The notes under the pieces are model-generated. The model searched no databases. It was not told the DNA's origin and was given only the letters and a program-made list of their open reading frames with translations. Shown here piece by piece: positions 46,759-56,729 of a stretch of 64,000 nt of DNA (position 1 is its first letter; every line of letters starts with the position of its first letter). The stretch lies in contig NC_020813.1 in the NCBI RefSeq assembly GCF_000348725.1, positions 1,526,248 to 1,590,247 on the forward strand, given 5' to 3'. This DNA is from Pseudobdellovibrio exovorus JSS (lineage in GTDB: Bacteria; Bdellovibrionota; Bdellovibrionia; Bdellovibrionales; Bdellovibrionaceae). Position numbers and translations under genes: made by a program.

Positions 46759-47162
46759 TCAATATCCTCATCACTGAGTTTTTTAGCTAACTCAGGATCA
46801 CTGCTGATATGAGATAGGATTCTTTCAATTTTAAGAATTTTTTCGGTCGCTTCGTCATTGTGAAAAGTTAACTTTGGACAGTAACGCATTTTCATCACAT
46901 GCCCAATTTCGTCTTGAATGTCACGAGACCAACTTTGCAGAACTTCTGCTGCGTCAGTCATGGCATCCTGTCCTTCTGTTGAAGAAGCAAAATAAGTGAC
47001 GTACACATGTGCCGTTCTGAAATCCGCTGGCATCTGAACGCGCGTTACAGTAACAACACCGGGTAAATCATGGCGCATTTGTTCGATAATGAAGCGCGAG
47101 ATCACCTCTTGCACTTCTTTTTCTACTCTAACTTTGCGTCTTCCATCACCGGTGTTTTTCAC
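46755..47162 (-). CDS. rbfA: Ribosome-binding factor A
   Basis: A 135-residue KH-type factor needed for maturation of the 30S subunit. 'RRKVRVEKEVQEVISRFIIEQMRHD' at the start, 'VTVTRVQMPADFRTAHVYVTYF' and 'MRYCPKLTFHND' are the conserved RbfA elements. A short acidic tail follows. The start is GTG with AAGG upstream, ten bases after the infB stop. Confidence 0.95.
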   Translation of the reverse strand: MKNTGDGRRKVRVEKEVQEVISRFIIEQMRHDLPGVVTVTRVQMPADFRTAHVYVTYFASSTEGQDAMTDAAEVLQSWSRDIQDEIGHVMKMRYCPKLTFHNDEATEKILKIERILSHISSDPELAKKLSDEDID

Positions 47163-47172
47163 AAATAACCTT

Positions 47173-49995
47173 CTAGTTTATAGGAGTCAGTTCGCGAGCC
47201 ACTTCTTCTTTAGTGTAAGCTTCGATTACGTCTCCGACTTTAACGTCATTGAAATTTTCGATACCGATACCACACTCGAAGCCTTCAGCAACTTCTTTAG
47301 CGTCATCTTTAAAGCGTTTCAATGAACCTAACTTGCCTTCATAAACGATTTTTCCATCGCGAACAAGACGAAGCATATTCGAACGTTGAATCTTACCAGA
47401 CGTAATGAAACATCCGGCGATAACACCAATCTTAGGAACACTGAATGTATTACGCACTTCAGCCGTACCCATAACTTTTTCAACAACTTGTGGAGCCAAT
47501 AGACCCGTCATTGCTTTTTTGATTTCGTCCATCATTTCGTAAACAATCGAATACGTTCTGATGTCGACACCCAGTTGTTTTGCTTTCGCTTGTGCATTGT
47601 TATCTGGTCGTACGTTAAATCCGATCACCACACCTTTTGAAGTGTGTGCCAACATAACGTCATTTTCAGTAACTCCACCTACAGCAGCGTGGACAATCTT
47701 ATTTTTAACTTCAACAGATGTCATTTTATTCAACATCCCTTGAATCGCCTCTAACGAACCATGTACGTCCGCTTTCAAGATGATATTAAATTCTTTCAAA
47801 TCACCTTGAGTCACTTTCGAGAACATATCTTCTAAAGACATTTTCTTTTGAGTGTTTTCAGCCATGGCTTGTTCTTTACGAACACCTACAACTTCTTCTG
47901 CTGTTCTTTCATCTACCACAACATCGAAACGATCGCCGGCAGCAGGAACACCCTCAAGGCCTAAGACCTCAACTGGTAAACCTGGAGTAACCGTATCTAC
48001 GCGCTCGCCTTTGTCATTAGTTAATGACTTCACTTTACCCTTCATCGAACCAGCCACGATGTAGTCACCTACATTTACGTGTCCGTCTTTAACAAGGATA
48101 GTTGCAACAGGGCCTTTACCTTTTTCAAGTTTCGCTTCAATAACTAAACCTGAACCCGATTTTTCAGGGTTGGCTTTTAGCTCTGCCACTTCCGCTAATA
48201 ATTTAATATTTTCAAGTAACTCAGGAATACCTGTACGTTTCAAAGCCGACACTTCACAGAAAATCGTGCTACCGCCCCATTCTTCAGGAACGATTTCAAG
48301 CTCTGTTAACTGTTGCTTAATACGATCAGGATTTGCACCTGGCTTATCCATCTTATTCACTGCCACGATAATCGGTACACCCGCTGCTTTCGCATGGCTA
48401 ATAGCTTCTGCTGTTTGAGGCATCATACCATCATCAGCCGCCACTACGATAATAGCGATATCCGTTGCATTCGCTCCACGCGCACGCATAGCCGTAAAAG
48501 CTTCATGGCCCGGAGTATCTAGGAATGTAATTAAGCTGCCATCTTCAGTCGTAACTGAATAAGCACCGATATGCTGAGTGATTCCGCCAGCCTCACCTGA
48601 AGCTACACGAGCATTACGGATAGCATCTAATAGTGATGTCTTACCATGGTCAACGTGACCCATAACAGTCACAACCGGTGGACGAATCACTAATTCAGCT
48701 TCTAAATTTCCGAATGCTGTTTCTACAACGATTTCATCTGCAGTTTTAAATGTGTTTTGTGCTTCCCAGCCAAACTCAGGTACGATCAAAGCAATCGTAT
48801 CAAAATCTAGATCCGAGTTTACATTGCCCATCACACCATTCGTCATCAAAGCTTTAATTAACTGTGTTGCTTTGATACCCATTTCAATGGCGATGTCCCC
48901 AACTTTCATCTTACCATTCACTTTAAGAATACGTTTCGATGCTTTCGGAGTTGTGATTTGCGTTTTCTGAGCCGCGCGGTTTAATACAGCGGTTTTTTTC
49001 TTTGGTTGGAAAACCATTTCACGCTTACGGAACTCAACAGCGTTAAAACTTTGTAGTATCTCTTCTTGCTCTTTTTCCTTAGCAGACAATCCACCTGTAG
49101 GTGTGCCACCAAATTTCTTAGAGCGTTTATCATAATCACGTTTTTGAGAATCAAAATCCGTTGTCGGAGCAACTGGATCTGGCATTTGAGCCACAAATCC
49201 AGCACGAATGTTACGGCCAGCACCTGGTGAGCGAGTATTGAATCCACCACCAGCTCCGCCGCCTTGCGGACGTTGGAAACCACCACCTTGTGGGCGTGGG
49301 CCACGTTCAGAACCCGGAGGACCTTGAACACGGCTTAAATCCATACGACCGACGATATTACGTTTTGGTAAAGCGACATTTGCTGAGCTTGAAACTCCGC
49401 TATCGCCAATCGAAACTTCTTTTTTACGAGACACAGTTGGCGCTGCTTTTTCAACTACCACTGGAGCTACTGGGGCTGCTTCCACCGGAGCTTCAGGTGT
49501 CGGCGCAGCTGCTACAGGAGCAACAACCTCTTCAACCACTGGAGCTTGCACTGGTGGAGCTGCTTCTACCGGAGTTTCCACTGGAGCTGCAACTTCTTCT
49601 GCCGCAGACTCTGCTGCTTTAGTTTCTTCAGCAACTTCTGCGTCTTTCTTACGACGAATAACTGAGGTACGCGCTGGCTTAGCAACCGTCTTTTCGGCAT
49701 CTTCAGCTGCTTTAGCCGCAGCTGCTTTGCGTGAGGTAGCCGTAACAATTGTTGGACCACCAATTTCATTAGCAGCTTTTTTTGTCGTGCTTCGACGAGT
49801 CGCCCTTTTCGGCTTCTCTTCTGTAGCTTCACCAGTTGGCTCAGCCAACTTAGCTTTGATCTGTTCTAGCACTTCCGGCTCGAGTTCAGCCATATGATTT
49901 TTAACCGGTAAACTCCACTCTTTGATTTTGTCCATCAAAGCTAGCGGCGTCATACCGACTTCTTTTGCAAACTCGAAAACTTTTGGATTACTCAC
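47173..49995 (-). CDS. infB: Translation initiation factor IF-2
   Basis: A 940-residue GTPase that places initiator tRNA on the 30S subunit. It has an N-terminal IF2N domain (1-50), a long disordered region rich in Ala/Pro/Val (about 95-195) and then a Gly/Arg/Pro stretch (about 220-260). A second IF2N-type domain is near 365-410. The G domain has [15 protein letters not shown] near 447, DTPGHE and NKMDKPG, followed by domains II-IV. The start codon is GTG. The low-complexity part contains many near-repeats of PVEAAP. All GTPase motifs are intact. Confidence 0.97.
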   Translation of the reverse strand: MSNPKVFEFAKEVGMTPLALMDKIKEWSLPVKNHMAELEPEVLEQIKAKLAEPTGEATEEKPKRATRRSTTKKAANEIGGPTIVTATSRKAAAAKAAEDAEKTVAKPARTSVIRRKKDAEVAEETKAAESAAEEVAAPVETPVEAAPPVQAPVVEEVVAPVAAAPTPEAPVEAAPVAPVVVEKAAPTVSRKKEVSIGDSGVSSSANVALPKRNIVGRMDLSRVQGPPGSERGPRPQGGGFQRPQGGGAGGGFNTRSPGAGRNIRAGFVAQMPDPVAPTTDFDSQKRDYDKRSKKFGGTPTGGLSAKEKEQEEILQSFNAVEFRKREMVFQPKKKTAVLNRAAQKTQITTPKASKRILKVNGKMKVGDIAIEMGIKATQLIKALMTNGVMGNVNSDLDFDTIALIVPEFGWEAQNTFKTADEIVVETAFGNLEAELVIRPPVVTVMGHVDHGKTSLLDAIRNARVASGEAGGITQHIGAYSVTTEDGSLITFLDTPGHEAFTAMRARGANATDIAIIVVAADDGMMPQTAEAISHAKAAGVPIIVAVNKMDKPGANPDRIKQQLTELEIVPEEWGGSTIFCEVSALKRTGIPELLENIKLLAEVAELKANPEKSGSGLVIEAKLEKGKGPVATILVKDGHVNVGDYIVAGSMKGKVKSLTNDKGERVDTVTPGLPVEVLGLEGVPAAGDRFDVVVDERTAEEVVGVRKEQAMAENTQKKMSLEDMFSKVTQGDLKEFNIILKADVHGSLEAIQGMLNKMTSVEVKNKIVHAAVGGVTENDVMLAHTSKGVVIGFNVRPDNNAQAKAKQLGVDIRTYSIVYEMMDEIKKAMTGLLAPQVVEKVMGTAEVRNTFSVPKIGVIAGCFITSGKIQRSNMLRLVRDGKIVYEGKLGSLKRFKDDAKEVAEGFECGIGIENFNDVKVGDVIEAYTKEEVARELTPIN

Positions 49996-50031
49996 GCAAT
50001 TTTACCCTTCGTCTTTTCTTCTATGTATAAA

Positions 50032-51411
50032 CTATTCCTGACCTAACTTAGATAGTTCGGCCTTAAGTTGCTCTTCTGCTCTTTGCTTAGCTGAAGATGT
50101 TTTCTCGACAGGTTGAGCCTGAGGAGACGTCGGAACAGGGACGCCCTGTTCTTCGTACTTCTTTATTAAAGCATCAGCATCATCAATTAACTTTTGAGCT
50201 TTTTCTGGATCATCATAACCTGGGATGGTCATCACTTCTTCCGCTTTAGCCGTAGCTAAAGATTGGAATGAACCAAAACCTGATTGGAAGATATTTTGAG
50301 CCATTGTTTCGCTCATACCTGGTAACAACATTAAATTGAAAATTGATTCTGCAGTACGAGCAGATGTTGCTGATACAGAAATGATATCTAATTTCCAACC
50401 AGTCAATTTAGCTGCCAAACGCACGTTTTGACCTTTTTTACCGATAGCTAAACTTAGTTGAGCATCTGGTACTACGATTTCCATTTCTTTATTTTCTTCA
50501 TCCAAGAAAACTTTTGAAATTTCAGCCGGAGCTAAAGCATTACATGCAAAGCGTGTAACGTCTTCATCCCACATCACGATATCAATTTTTTCGCCTTTAA
50601 GTTCTTGTACGATATTTTGTACACGAGAACCTTTCATACCTACACAAGCTCCAACTGGATCAACCGAGTTGTCTTTTGTGCGGACTGCGATTTTAGCGCG
50701 TTGGCCTGGCTCACGAGCCGCTGACATGATCTCAACGATGCCATCATAAATTTCTGGAACTTCCATTTCGAAAAGTTTCACTAAGTAACGCTCGTCTGCA
50801 CGAGACATGATGATCTGAGGACCACGAGTCGTTTGACGTACTTCAGATAAGTAACCCTGAATACGATCACCTGGTTTGTAAACTTCACCTGGAATTTGTT
50901 CGCGCGGTGGAATATGAGCTTCTGTGCGGCCTAAATCAACAACGATTGCGCCCTTTTCTACACGACGTGCGATACCAGATGCAATTTCACCTTTACGTTG
51001 TTCGAACTCAGAGAAAATGATTTCTCTTTCGGCATCGCGTACTTTTTGTAAAATAATTTGTTTTGCAGTTTGAGCTGCGATACGTCCCAAATCACCTGAT
51101 TCTAATTTGATACCAATAGAATCGTCTAGTTGAGCGCCTGGATCTAATTTCAAAGCTTCATCTAATGTGATCTCAACTTCTTCGTCGACAAATTTTTCTG
51201 CTTCTACTACTTCTTTAAACTCATACAATTCAACTTCGCCAGTTTCTTCATTGTATTGGGCTTCGATTTCGCGATAAGTACCATATTTTTTTCTAGCGGC
51301 TACTAGCATCGCTTGCTTAACGGCGTCAATGACGACTTCTTTATCGATGCCTTTGTCTTTACCGACTTGATCAATCACTTTTGCCAAATCAGAAAACATG
51401 TTATCTGCCAT
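50032..51411 (-). CDS. nusA: Transcription termination/antitermination factor NusA
   Basis: A 459-residue RNA polymerase-associated factor. It has an N-terminal polymerase-binding domain (about 1-125), an S1 domain (about 130-200, 'RVEKGAIVVDLGRTEAHIPPREQIPGE'), two KH domains (about 215-345, 'DPVGACVGMKGSRVQNIVQELKGEKIDIV', 'SLAIGKKGQNVRLAAKLTGWKLDI') and a single C-terminal helix-hairpin-helix repeat (about 360-415). The tail is Gln/Pro/Ala-rich. It begins 11 bases after rimP with GGGGGAATT before the ATG and ends 36 bases before infB. No ylxR or L7Ae-like gene lies between nusA and infB, unlike in many Gram-positives. Confidence 0.97.
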   Translation of the reverse strand: MADNMFSDLAKVIDQVGKDKGIDKEVVIDAVKQAMLVAARKKYGTYREIEAQYNEETGEVELYEFKEVVEAEKFVDEEVEITLDEALKLDPGAQLDDSIGIKLESGDLGRIAAQTAKQIILQKVRDAEREIIFSEFEQRKGEIASGIARRVEKGAIVVDLGRTEAHIPPREQIPGEVYKPGDRIQGYLSEVRQTTRGPQIIMSRADERYLVKLFEMEVPEIYDGIVEIMSAAREPGQRAKIAVRTKDNSVDPVGACVGMKGSRVQNIVQELKGEKIDIVMWDEDVTRFACNALAPAEISKVFLDEENKEMEIVVPDAQLSLAIGKKGQNVRLAAKLTGWKLDIISVSATSARTAESIFNLMLLPGMSETMAQNIFQSGFGSFQSLATAKAEEVMTIPGYDDPEKAQKLIDDADALIKKYEEQGVPVPTSPQAQPVEKTSSAKQRAEEQLKAELSKLGQE

Positions 51412-51422
51412 AATTCCCCCAG

Positions 51423-51935
51423 TTATTTCTTTTTAGGATTCGTTTTATATTCAAATACGAGTTTTGCTTTTTCTACTGCTGAAAAAGGAACTTTAATCTT
51501 GTGTCCGCGAATATCGAACATTAAGTCAGAGCCCTCAACACCAGTTAATACATCTTCAAACTTTTTCATCGACAGCATTCCCTTGTCTTCAGTGGCACCG
51601 AGGCTACCTAAAGATTTAGAAAGCTGAACGAATACTTTTTTTCCAGCTACTTTTTCGAAATGCCATACTTTTTTAAGGTGGCGATCTAAGCCCGGTGTTG
51701 ATACTTCAAGGTTGTACATATCCCCAGGAACTACATCTTCAACATCAAGGCGCAAGTTAAGTCCTTTGGAAACATTCGAACAGTCTTCGATGCCGACTCC
51801 GCCTTCTTTATCGATAAAAACACGTAAAATTCTACCACGCCCCGCACCCGTGTGTTCGATGTCATACAAAACACACCCTTCACGTTCCGCGATTTCTTGT
51901 GCGATCTGTTCTACTTTTGTTAACCAACTGTCCAA
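51423..51935 (-). CDS. rimP: Ribosome maturation factor RimP
   Basis: A 170-residue factor for 30S maturation, first gene of the rimP-nusA-infB operon. 'GCVLYDIEHTGAGRGRILRVFIDKEGGVGIEDCSNVSKGLN' and 'YNLEVSTPGLDRHLKK' are the conserved motifs. I chose a TTG start (MDSWLTKVEQ) because AAGGG is correctly spaced before it. An ATG 12 codons upstream gives a basic extension with no Shine-Dalgarno sequence, but cannot be excluded. Confidence 0.94.
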   Translation of the reverse strand: MDSWLTKVEQIAQEIAEREGCVLYDIEHTGAGRGRILRVFIDKEGGVGIEDCSNVSKGLNLRLDVEDVVPGDMYNLEVSTPGLDRHLKKVWHFEKVAGKKVFVQLSKSLGSLGATEDKGMLSMKKFEDVLTGVEGSDLMFDIRGHKIKVPFSAVEKAKLVFEYKTNPKKK

Positions 51936-52007
51936 AGCAATCCCTTTTTGTCTTTTTCTGTCCAAGAACAAATTTTCAATGAAAATATTGATTTGTTTGT
52001 TTTAAGC

Positions 52008-52035
52008 AAAAAAAAATTGGGCTTTTGGCCCAATT
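52008..52035 (-). terminator. Terminator between the acetyltransferase gene and rimP
   Basis: On the minus strand an 8-bp stem AATTGGGC/GCCCAATT with a CAAAA loop is followed by about seven more T residues. It should end the transcript of the GNAT gene and isolate the rimP operon. Confidence 0.88.
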
Positions 52036-52115
52036 CGTAATCACCTTAACAAAAATTCCTGACTGGGGCAACTTGTCTTTACTTGGATTGAACTTTCAGA
52101 CTCACAAAGGCCGGT

Positions 52116-52574
52116 TTAACGATTTTCAGATGCTTTCCAGCCCATCACCACAGCTCCTCCACCATCTGAGTAATAATGACTTCGAATACGGAGGGTTTGA
52201 AACCCTAGCTTTTGATAGAAGCCCAGCGCCGCCGTATTTTTTTGGTGCACCTCCAGCCATACATTTTTATTATGCGTTGCAGCAAGTTTTTGTAAATACA
52301 GGACTAATTCGGTTTGAATGCCGGTTCTTTGGAAGCTGGGATGAGTCGCCAAAACACTGATTTCAAAAGCCTCGGATAGCTCGCGATAACAGACAAATCC
52401 CCTCACCTCTTCGGACTGCTCTGCCAATATCGTGAAAACATGATTTAGTTCTTCAGCCAAGGTCTCTGCTGACCAATTAAACGCAGCAGGATATTCCAAA
52501 GTGGTCTTCGCCGCTTCCGCAATAGAGATTATCTGGGGCCAATCTGTTTGAATAGCCGGTTTGATATGGATCAT
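52116..52574 (-). CDS. GNAT family N-acetyltransferase (RimI-like)
   Basis: A 152-residue protein spanning one complete GNAT fold. The acetyl-CoA-binding loop is HPSFQRTGIQTEL (R/Q-x-x-G-x-G/A type, with Gln in the last position), and the C-terminal 'WLEVHQKNTAALGFYQKLGFQTLRIRSHYYSDGG' is very close to RimI-type N-alpha acetyltransferases. The substrate is probably a protein N-terminus, but that is inference. It starts one base after the stop of the exported protein upstream, so it is probably in an operon with it. Confidence 0.85.
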   Translation of the reverse strand: MIHIKPAIQTDWPQIISIAEAAKTTLEYPAAFNWSAETLAEELNHVFTILAEQSEEVRGFVCYRELSEAFEISVLATHPSFQRTGIQTELVLYLQKLAATHNKNVWLEVHQKNTAALGFYQKLGFQTLRIRSHYYSDGGGAVVMGWKASENR

Positions 52575-52575
52575 A

Positions 52576-53067
52576 TCAGCGATACTGAGGCGACTTAATC
52601 TTCAACTGATATTTTCTTTTTAAAACATCAATCCAGTTTTGAAATCGCTCACGGTCCTTAAGTTGATTTTCTTTTAACTCAATCCAAGCTAAAGATTGAG
52701 TTATCAAATTAGCTTCGCGGTCTAATTCCGCTTTATCATAAGCCTCTAATTTTTTTCTAACACTATCACTGATTTTAACAGCTTCAGGCTTCAACGAAAA
52801 TACCTGCGCTTCTTTGTACGCCATTCTAGAAAGTAAAAAATCTTGAACACCATTGGCAGAATACTGACTTAAATTCTTTTTGCGAAAAACTTCAGTTAGG
52901 ACAGATTTATAAAGTGCCAGATCACGGGTTGTCGAGGTCTCGTTACCTGCCAAAGAAAACAAAGCTTCATTAATGACTTCGACCTGCACTAACTCTTCGG
53001 CTATTGCAGGTGTATAGATACTCAAGGCCATTAACAAGATTTGCAGATATCTGATCACAGTTAACAA
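52576..53067 (-). CDS. Hypothetical exported protein
   Basis: A 163-residue protein with an N-terminal hydrophobic segment (residues 3-23, ending AIA), probably a signal peptide. The rest is mostly alpha-helical and charged, without cysteine. I do not recognise a family. It begins at a TTG with AAAGGTGAA just upstream. It lies between the barrel protein gene (8-base gap) and the acetyltransferase gene (1-base gap), so all three may share a transcript. Confidence 0.6.
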   Translation of the reverse strand: MLTVIRYLQILLMALSIYTPAIAEELVQVEVINEALFSLAGNETSTTRDLALYKSVLTEVFRKKNLSQYSANGVQDFLLSRMAYKEAQVFSLKPEAVKISDSVRKKLEAYDKAELDREANLITQSLAWIELKENQLKDRERFQNWIDVLKRKYQLKIKSPQYR

Positions 53068-53074
53068 TTCACCT

Positions 53075-54565
53075 TTAGAAATTCACTTTTGCCGAAATAC
53101 CAGCAGTGTAGTATTGCAACTTTTCAATCGCAGTTCCTGTATAACCAAAATTAGGATCATTATAGGTTGCACTCACTTCGTTCGACAAATTGAACATGTA
53201 TTTGAAATCAAAGCCTAATGAGAATTTCGAAGTAAACTCGTAATCAAGTCCCGCATTTAAACCTAAATCCAATGCATTTGAACTTCCCGTATTACCAGAA
53301 GCTGTTACCACCGCTGGGTTTTTCAAATTATAATCTCTTTTTGTGTAAGATAACAACGCGCCAGCAATTGGCTGTAGTTTATCACTCAGACCCAACGTGC
53401 CTTTTTCAAATTGGTATTTCGCCGCCACGTAACCTTTGTATTGATCTACGTCAAAGTTATCAACACGATTGAAGAAGCTGTAGTTACGTAAATTCATTTT
53501 ATGTTTTGCAACGCCCGCACCTAACTCAAACATAAATGCGTTATAATAGTAACCCAAAGCACCTGTTAAGTCGTATCCAACATCTACGTTATTTACTTCT
53601 GGATAACCACCCGCACCTACAACGACTAAAGCATAAGCTTTTTTATCTGATGCCGCGTTTTTAGTTACTTTCATCGTGCTGCTAGCTGGAAGCTGCACCT
53701 CTGGAGCTGTTGCCGCTTCTGAAACGACGACTTCACGTTCGATTAATGTTTCAGAACCTGATTGAGTTGCTGCTGGGGCCACCGCTACTGTCTGTGTTTT
53801 GGTAACAACTGTAGTTGTTGTAGCCGGAGCTGTTCCATAAACTACGGGTTCACGCACAGCCGCAACAGTTGTGGCTTTCGGCGCTGCTGTCGGAATGCGA
53901 ACGATCTCTCCTGACGCTGTCACTCCAGAAATATAACCCTCGTTCGCTACAGGAATAAGAACCATCGCACGCCCCTCTGAATTTAAGAAGCTACGACCTG
54001 TTACTTTTAAATCTGACTTAGTGTCTTTTTCGAAAGTTCTAACCACTTCATACGACTGTTGATTTGCAGGAACCATGACCACAGCACCCGTTGAGGTCAC
54101 ACCTGAAATGTAACCCGGTCTTGCCACAGGAACCACGCGAAGATTAGATCCCTCTGCTGGAACGATATCCGTTACACCTGAACCCTGAGGACGAACGGCA
54201 ATGGCTTTCTTCTGCACAGACTTCGTTGTTTTAACCACTTTTTTTGTTGTCGCCACTGCTGCCGGAACCACTGTTGTTTCAGTCACGGTCGTTGCTTGTA
54301 CGGTCGCTTCACCGGCCGCTACAGCGGCACCTGAAGTCTCTGGAGTGCGATCAAATAGCACCACTTCGTCCACACCGCTGGTGCCACCACTTTGAACTTC
54401 GCCCGCGGCTTGAGCTGGAGCCACACCTTGTTTTACAACTTGGTTTGTCGATAAATCCACACACTCTACTGATGGTTGGTTCAAATCTGTTGCTGCCGTC
54501 GAAGCTGTCGCAACTGAGGTTGTAAAACCGAAAACTAGGGCTAACGCGATATTCAATAGATTCAT
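53075..54565 (-). CDS. Putative outer-membrane protein with internal repeats
   Basis: A 496-residue exported protein. The signal peptide (about 1-22) precedes a long region rich in Ala, Thr and Val (about 25-310). This holds two copies of a motif of about 28 residues, each with PVA then GYISGVT and a second hydrophobic-Pro end, near residues 145-170 and 200-230. The last 180 residues look like a beta-barrel ('YGGYPEVN'-type strands, 'SKFSLGFDFKYMFNLSNEV') ending GISAKVNF with the terminal Phe typical of Bam substrates. The start ATG has GGAG six bases upstream; an earlier ATG touches it. Function unknown. Confidence 0.7.
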   Translation of the reverse strand: MNLLNIALALVFGFTTSVATASTAATDLNQPSVECVDLSTNQVVKQGVAPAQAAGEVQSGGTSGVDEVVLFDRTPETSGAAVAAGEATVQATTVTETTVVPAAVATTKKVVKTTKSVQKKAIAVRPQGSGVTDIVPAEGSNLRVVPVARPGYISGVTSTGAVVMVPANQQSYEVVRTFEKDTKSDLKVTGRSFLNSEGRAMVLIPVANEGYISGVTASGEIVRIPTAAPKATTVAAVREPVVYGTAPATTTTVVTKTQTVAVAPAATQSGSETLIEREVVVSEAATAPEVQLPASSTMKVTKNAASDKKAYALVVVGAGGYPEVNNVDVGYDLTGALGYYYNAFMFELGAGVAKHKMNLRNYSFFNRVDNFDVDQYKGYVAAKYQFEKGTLGLSDKLQPIAGALLSYTKRDYNLKNPAVVTASGNTGSSNALDLGLNAGLDYEFTSKFSLGFDFKYMFNLSNEVSATYNDPNFGYTGTAIEKLQYYTAGISAKVNF

Positions 54566-54693
54566 TGGCATCTCCAAGTTAATTCCAAAGCTAATTTGAC
54601 GAAATTTATACACTATTCCGGCTGTTTAATGCCATAAATCAAAGCAAATGGTCAAGATAAGTGGGCTGTTGGGTAAGGACTTGAAAAATTTTC

Positions 54694-54723
54694 TTGAACT
54701 GATCGATGAGCTGTATTTATATT
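54694..54723 (+). promoter_or_regulatory. Likely sigma-70 promoter of tRNA-Leu
   Basis: A -35-like TTGAAC and -10-like TATATT are separated by 18 bases. The predicted start is about 15 bases before the mature tRNA. No other gene lies between. Confidence 0.55.
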
Positions 54724-54746
54724 AGCCCTCGTAAGTCTTTTCGTGT

Positions 54747-54833
54747 GGCTCGGTGATGAAATTGGTAGACTTGCTAGACTCAAAATCTTGTGGGCGCAAG
54801 CCCGTGTCGGTTCGAGTCCGACCCGAGCCACCA
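54747..54833 (+). tRNA. tRNA-Leu (anticodon CAA)
   Basis: An 87-base tRNA with encoded CCA. The acceptor stem pairs GGCTCGG with CCGAGCC, the D-arm region reads GATGAAATTGGTAGAC, the anticodon loop is CTCAAAA with CAA at 54781-54783, a long variable arm (TGGGCGCAAGCCC) marks a class II tRNA, and the T-loop is GGTTCGAGTCC. It reads UUG. A T-run follows directly and may act as terminator. Confidence 0.97.
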
Positions 54834-54900
54834 ATTTTTTTCTTTAATTCTTTTCTTTAAATTCACCCACAATATTGCTGTAAATAAATTTCTTGATGTT

Positions 54901-56556
54901 TTACTGCTGGCTCACGCCAATTTTCATAATAAAACCTGAAGAGCCGCTGGTGTGAATAATATTGGAATAACCTGCACAGTACACATTTCCCGCAACATCC
55001 ACACTAACACCATGACATCTGTTCTGAGCTTCGGCTTCCGTTTCCCCCCACTGCTTCACCCACTGAACTGCACCTTGAGGGTTTAGCTTTGTCACAAAGG
55101 CATCACCATTACGATTTGCCGAGGAACCTGGAGCCAGTCGACTTGTTGTCATACCAGCACAGTAAACATTATTTGAGGGGTCTACAGCAACTCCATAACA
55201 AATTTCATACTGTGAACTGTCCCCTTGAGTAAACGACTGGCCTAACTGCTTCACCCATTGAATTGTTCCCTGAGAGTTCAACTTCATCACAAAGGCGTCA
55301 CCATTACCACCAGCATAGGCATCTGCTAGGCGTCCATCTGTACGGCCAGCACAGTAGACATTTCCAATGCTGTCAGCAGCTATCCCGTTACAATAATCTG
55401 CTCCGGCACTACTTCCAAAAGTATTTGATTTACTACCCAATTGTCTGACCCACTGAATGACGCCCAAAGGACTCAACTTCATCACAAAGGCATCTACATT
55501 CCCACCAGAAGTTTCCGCTAAGTTGCCATCTGTTACTCCGGCCGTATAGACATTCCCCGCATTATCCACAGTGATTGATGTCGGCACACTACTGGCTTTG
55601 CTGTCACCAAAAGTGTTGGATACACTGCCTAATTGTCGTTTCCACTGAATAGTACCTAAAGCATTGAACTTAACTACGAAAACATCGCCTTTTCCTTTAT
55701 TCCCGCTTTTTTCAACAAAATCGACGGCAGAACCAGTACAGTAGACATTTCCCCCGCTATCCGTAGCCAAACCAGAACAGTTTGTTGCCACCGCATTAAC
55801 GTTGTCATTTGCATACTTCAACCATTGAATAGCACCTTGATGATTGAGCTTCATCACAAAGGCCCCACCGCCGACTAGGCCTCCGCTGTAGCCGCTCACT
55901 CTATTCCCAGATTTATGCTGAGTCGGAGACATCATCCCGCCAACATACACATTGCCAAAATTATCAACGGCGATGGAATTGGCGAAGTCATTGTGATTAA
56001 CGACTGCACGATCACCGGCAGAAGAGGCCGAAGTATAGTCAGTCGTCAGTGCGACCAGCGATCTACTGCCCAACTGTCTGATCCACACAAGCTTGCCGGT
56101 ACTGTCGATCTTCATCGCGAAAACATCGGCCCCACCTGCATTAGGTTCAGCTAAATCACTACTCGTGTGGCCAGCACAGTAACTGTTTCCTTCTTGATCT
56201 ACGGCCGACGCATTACAGACAGCATCCACGTACTGACCGGAGCTATTCACCAAAGTAGTTTTGTATATAAAAGAAGTCTTAGGAATCTGACTCGTTGTTG
56301 TAGTGGTTGTACTGCTATTGGGCGTGGATGGAAACCCGATAATATCTCCGCTTACAGGGTCGATTTCTGGCAATCTTACAATAGGTGCACCGACTAACTG
56401 TTGACCATCCGATGAGGACTGACTGGCACCACTACCACCAATTGAGGACTGATTTTCCATCCCCTCATCTGCCTTATAACTACTACAGTTCTGAAAAGAT
56501 GCTATCAACACAAATACCAAAGCAACAGTTGATACAATTCTCAATTTTTTAGCCAT
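54901..56556 (-). CDS. SBBP-repeat beta-propeller lipoprotein
   Basis: A 551-residue lipoprotein. The signal peptide MAKKLRIVSTVALVFVLIAS leads to FQNC, with the lipidated Cys at 24. A Ser/Thr-rich linker (about 30-100) follows. Then come seven SBBP-type repeats of about 60 residues, each with a 'D..GNVYCAG.T' strand and an 'A F V M K L ..G.IQW..QLG' strand. Seven repeats would close a seven-bladed propeller. Such proteins sit on the cell surface and probably bind ligands; the ligand here is unknown. I chose the ATG with GGGGG four bases upstream; a longer frame adds 42 unlikely residues. Confidence 0.85.
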   Translation of the reverse strand: MAKKLRIVSTVALVFVLIASFQNCSSYKADEGMENQSSIGGSGASQSSSDGQQLVGAPIVRLPEIDPVSGDIIGFPSTPNSSTTTTTTSQIPKTSFIYKTTLVNSSGQYVDAVCNASAVDQEGNSYCAGHTSSDLAEPNAGGADVFAMKIDSTGKLVWIRQLGSRSLVALTTDYTSASSAGDRAVVNHNDFANSIAVDNFGNVYVGGMMSPTQHKSGNRVSGYSGGLVGGGAFVMKLNHQGAIQWLKYANDNVNAVATNCSGLATDSGGNVYCTGSAVDFVEKSGNKGKGDVFVVKFNALGTIQWKRQLGSVSNTFGDSKASSVPTSITVDNAGNVYTAGVTDGNLAETSGGNVDAFVMKLSPLGVIQWVRQLGSKSNTFGSSAGADYCNGIAADSIGNVYCAGRTDGRLADAYAGGNGDAFVMKLNSQGTIQWVKQLGQSFTQGDSSQYEICYGVAVDPSNNVYCAGMTTSRLAPGSSANRNGDAFVTKLNPQGAVQWVKQWGETEAEAQNRCHGVSVDVAGNVYCAGYSNIIHTSGSSGFIMKIGVSQQ

Positions 56557-56729
56557 ACATCCCCCATTGGTTTCGTTAAACCATCGGTCGAAAGTCGAGA
56601 TTCTTTGAGCGCGTAAGCGAATAAAGTGTGGCATAGAATATGCCCACCTAATATGATCTGATATTGTCTCAAATAGATGCATTCGGTCTTTATTTCATTT
56701 TACTCGGCGAAAGGACGTTGACTGACGTT

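Noticed and set aside
49290..49832. Alternative frames of 80-110 residues within infB
   Set aside because: They are Leu/Gln- or Lys/Arg/Leu-rich shadows of the Ala/Pro/Val low-complexity region of IF-2 in other frames.
54640..54835. Minus-strand frame of about 60 residues over the tRNA-Leu gene
   Set aside because: It overlaps a complete, structurally sound tRNA gene and has no ribosome site; it is a chance frame.
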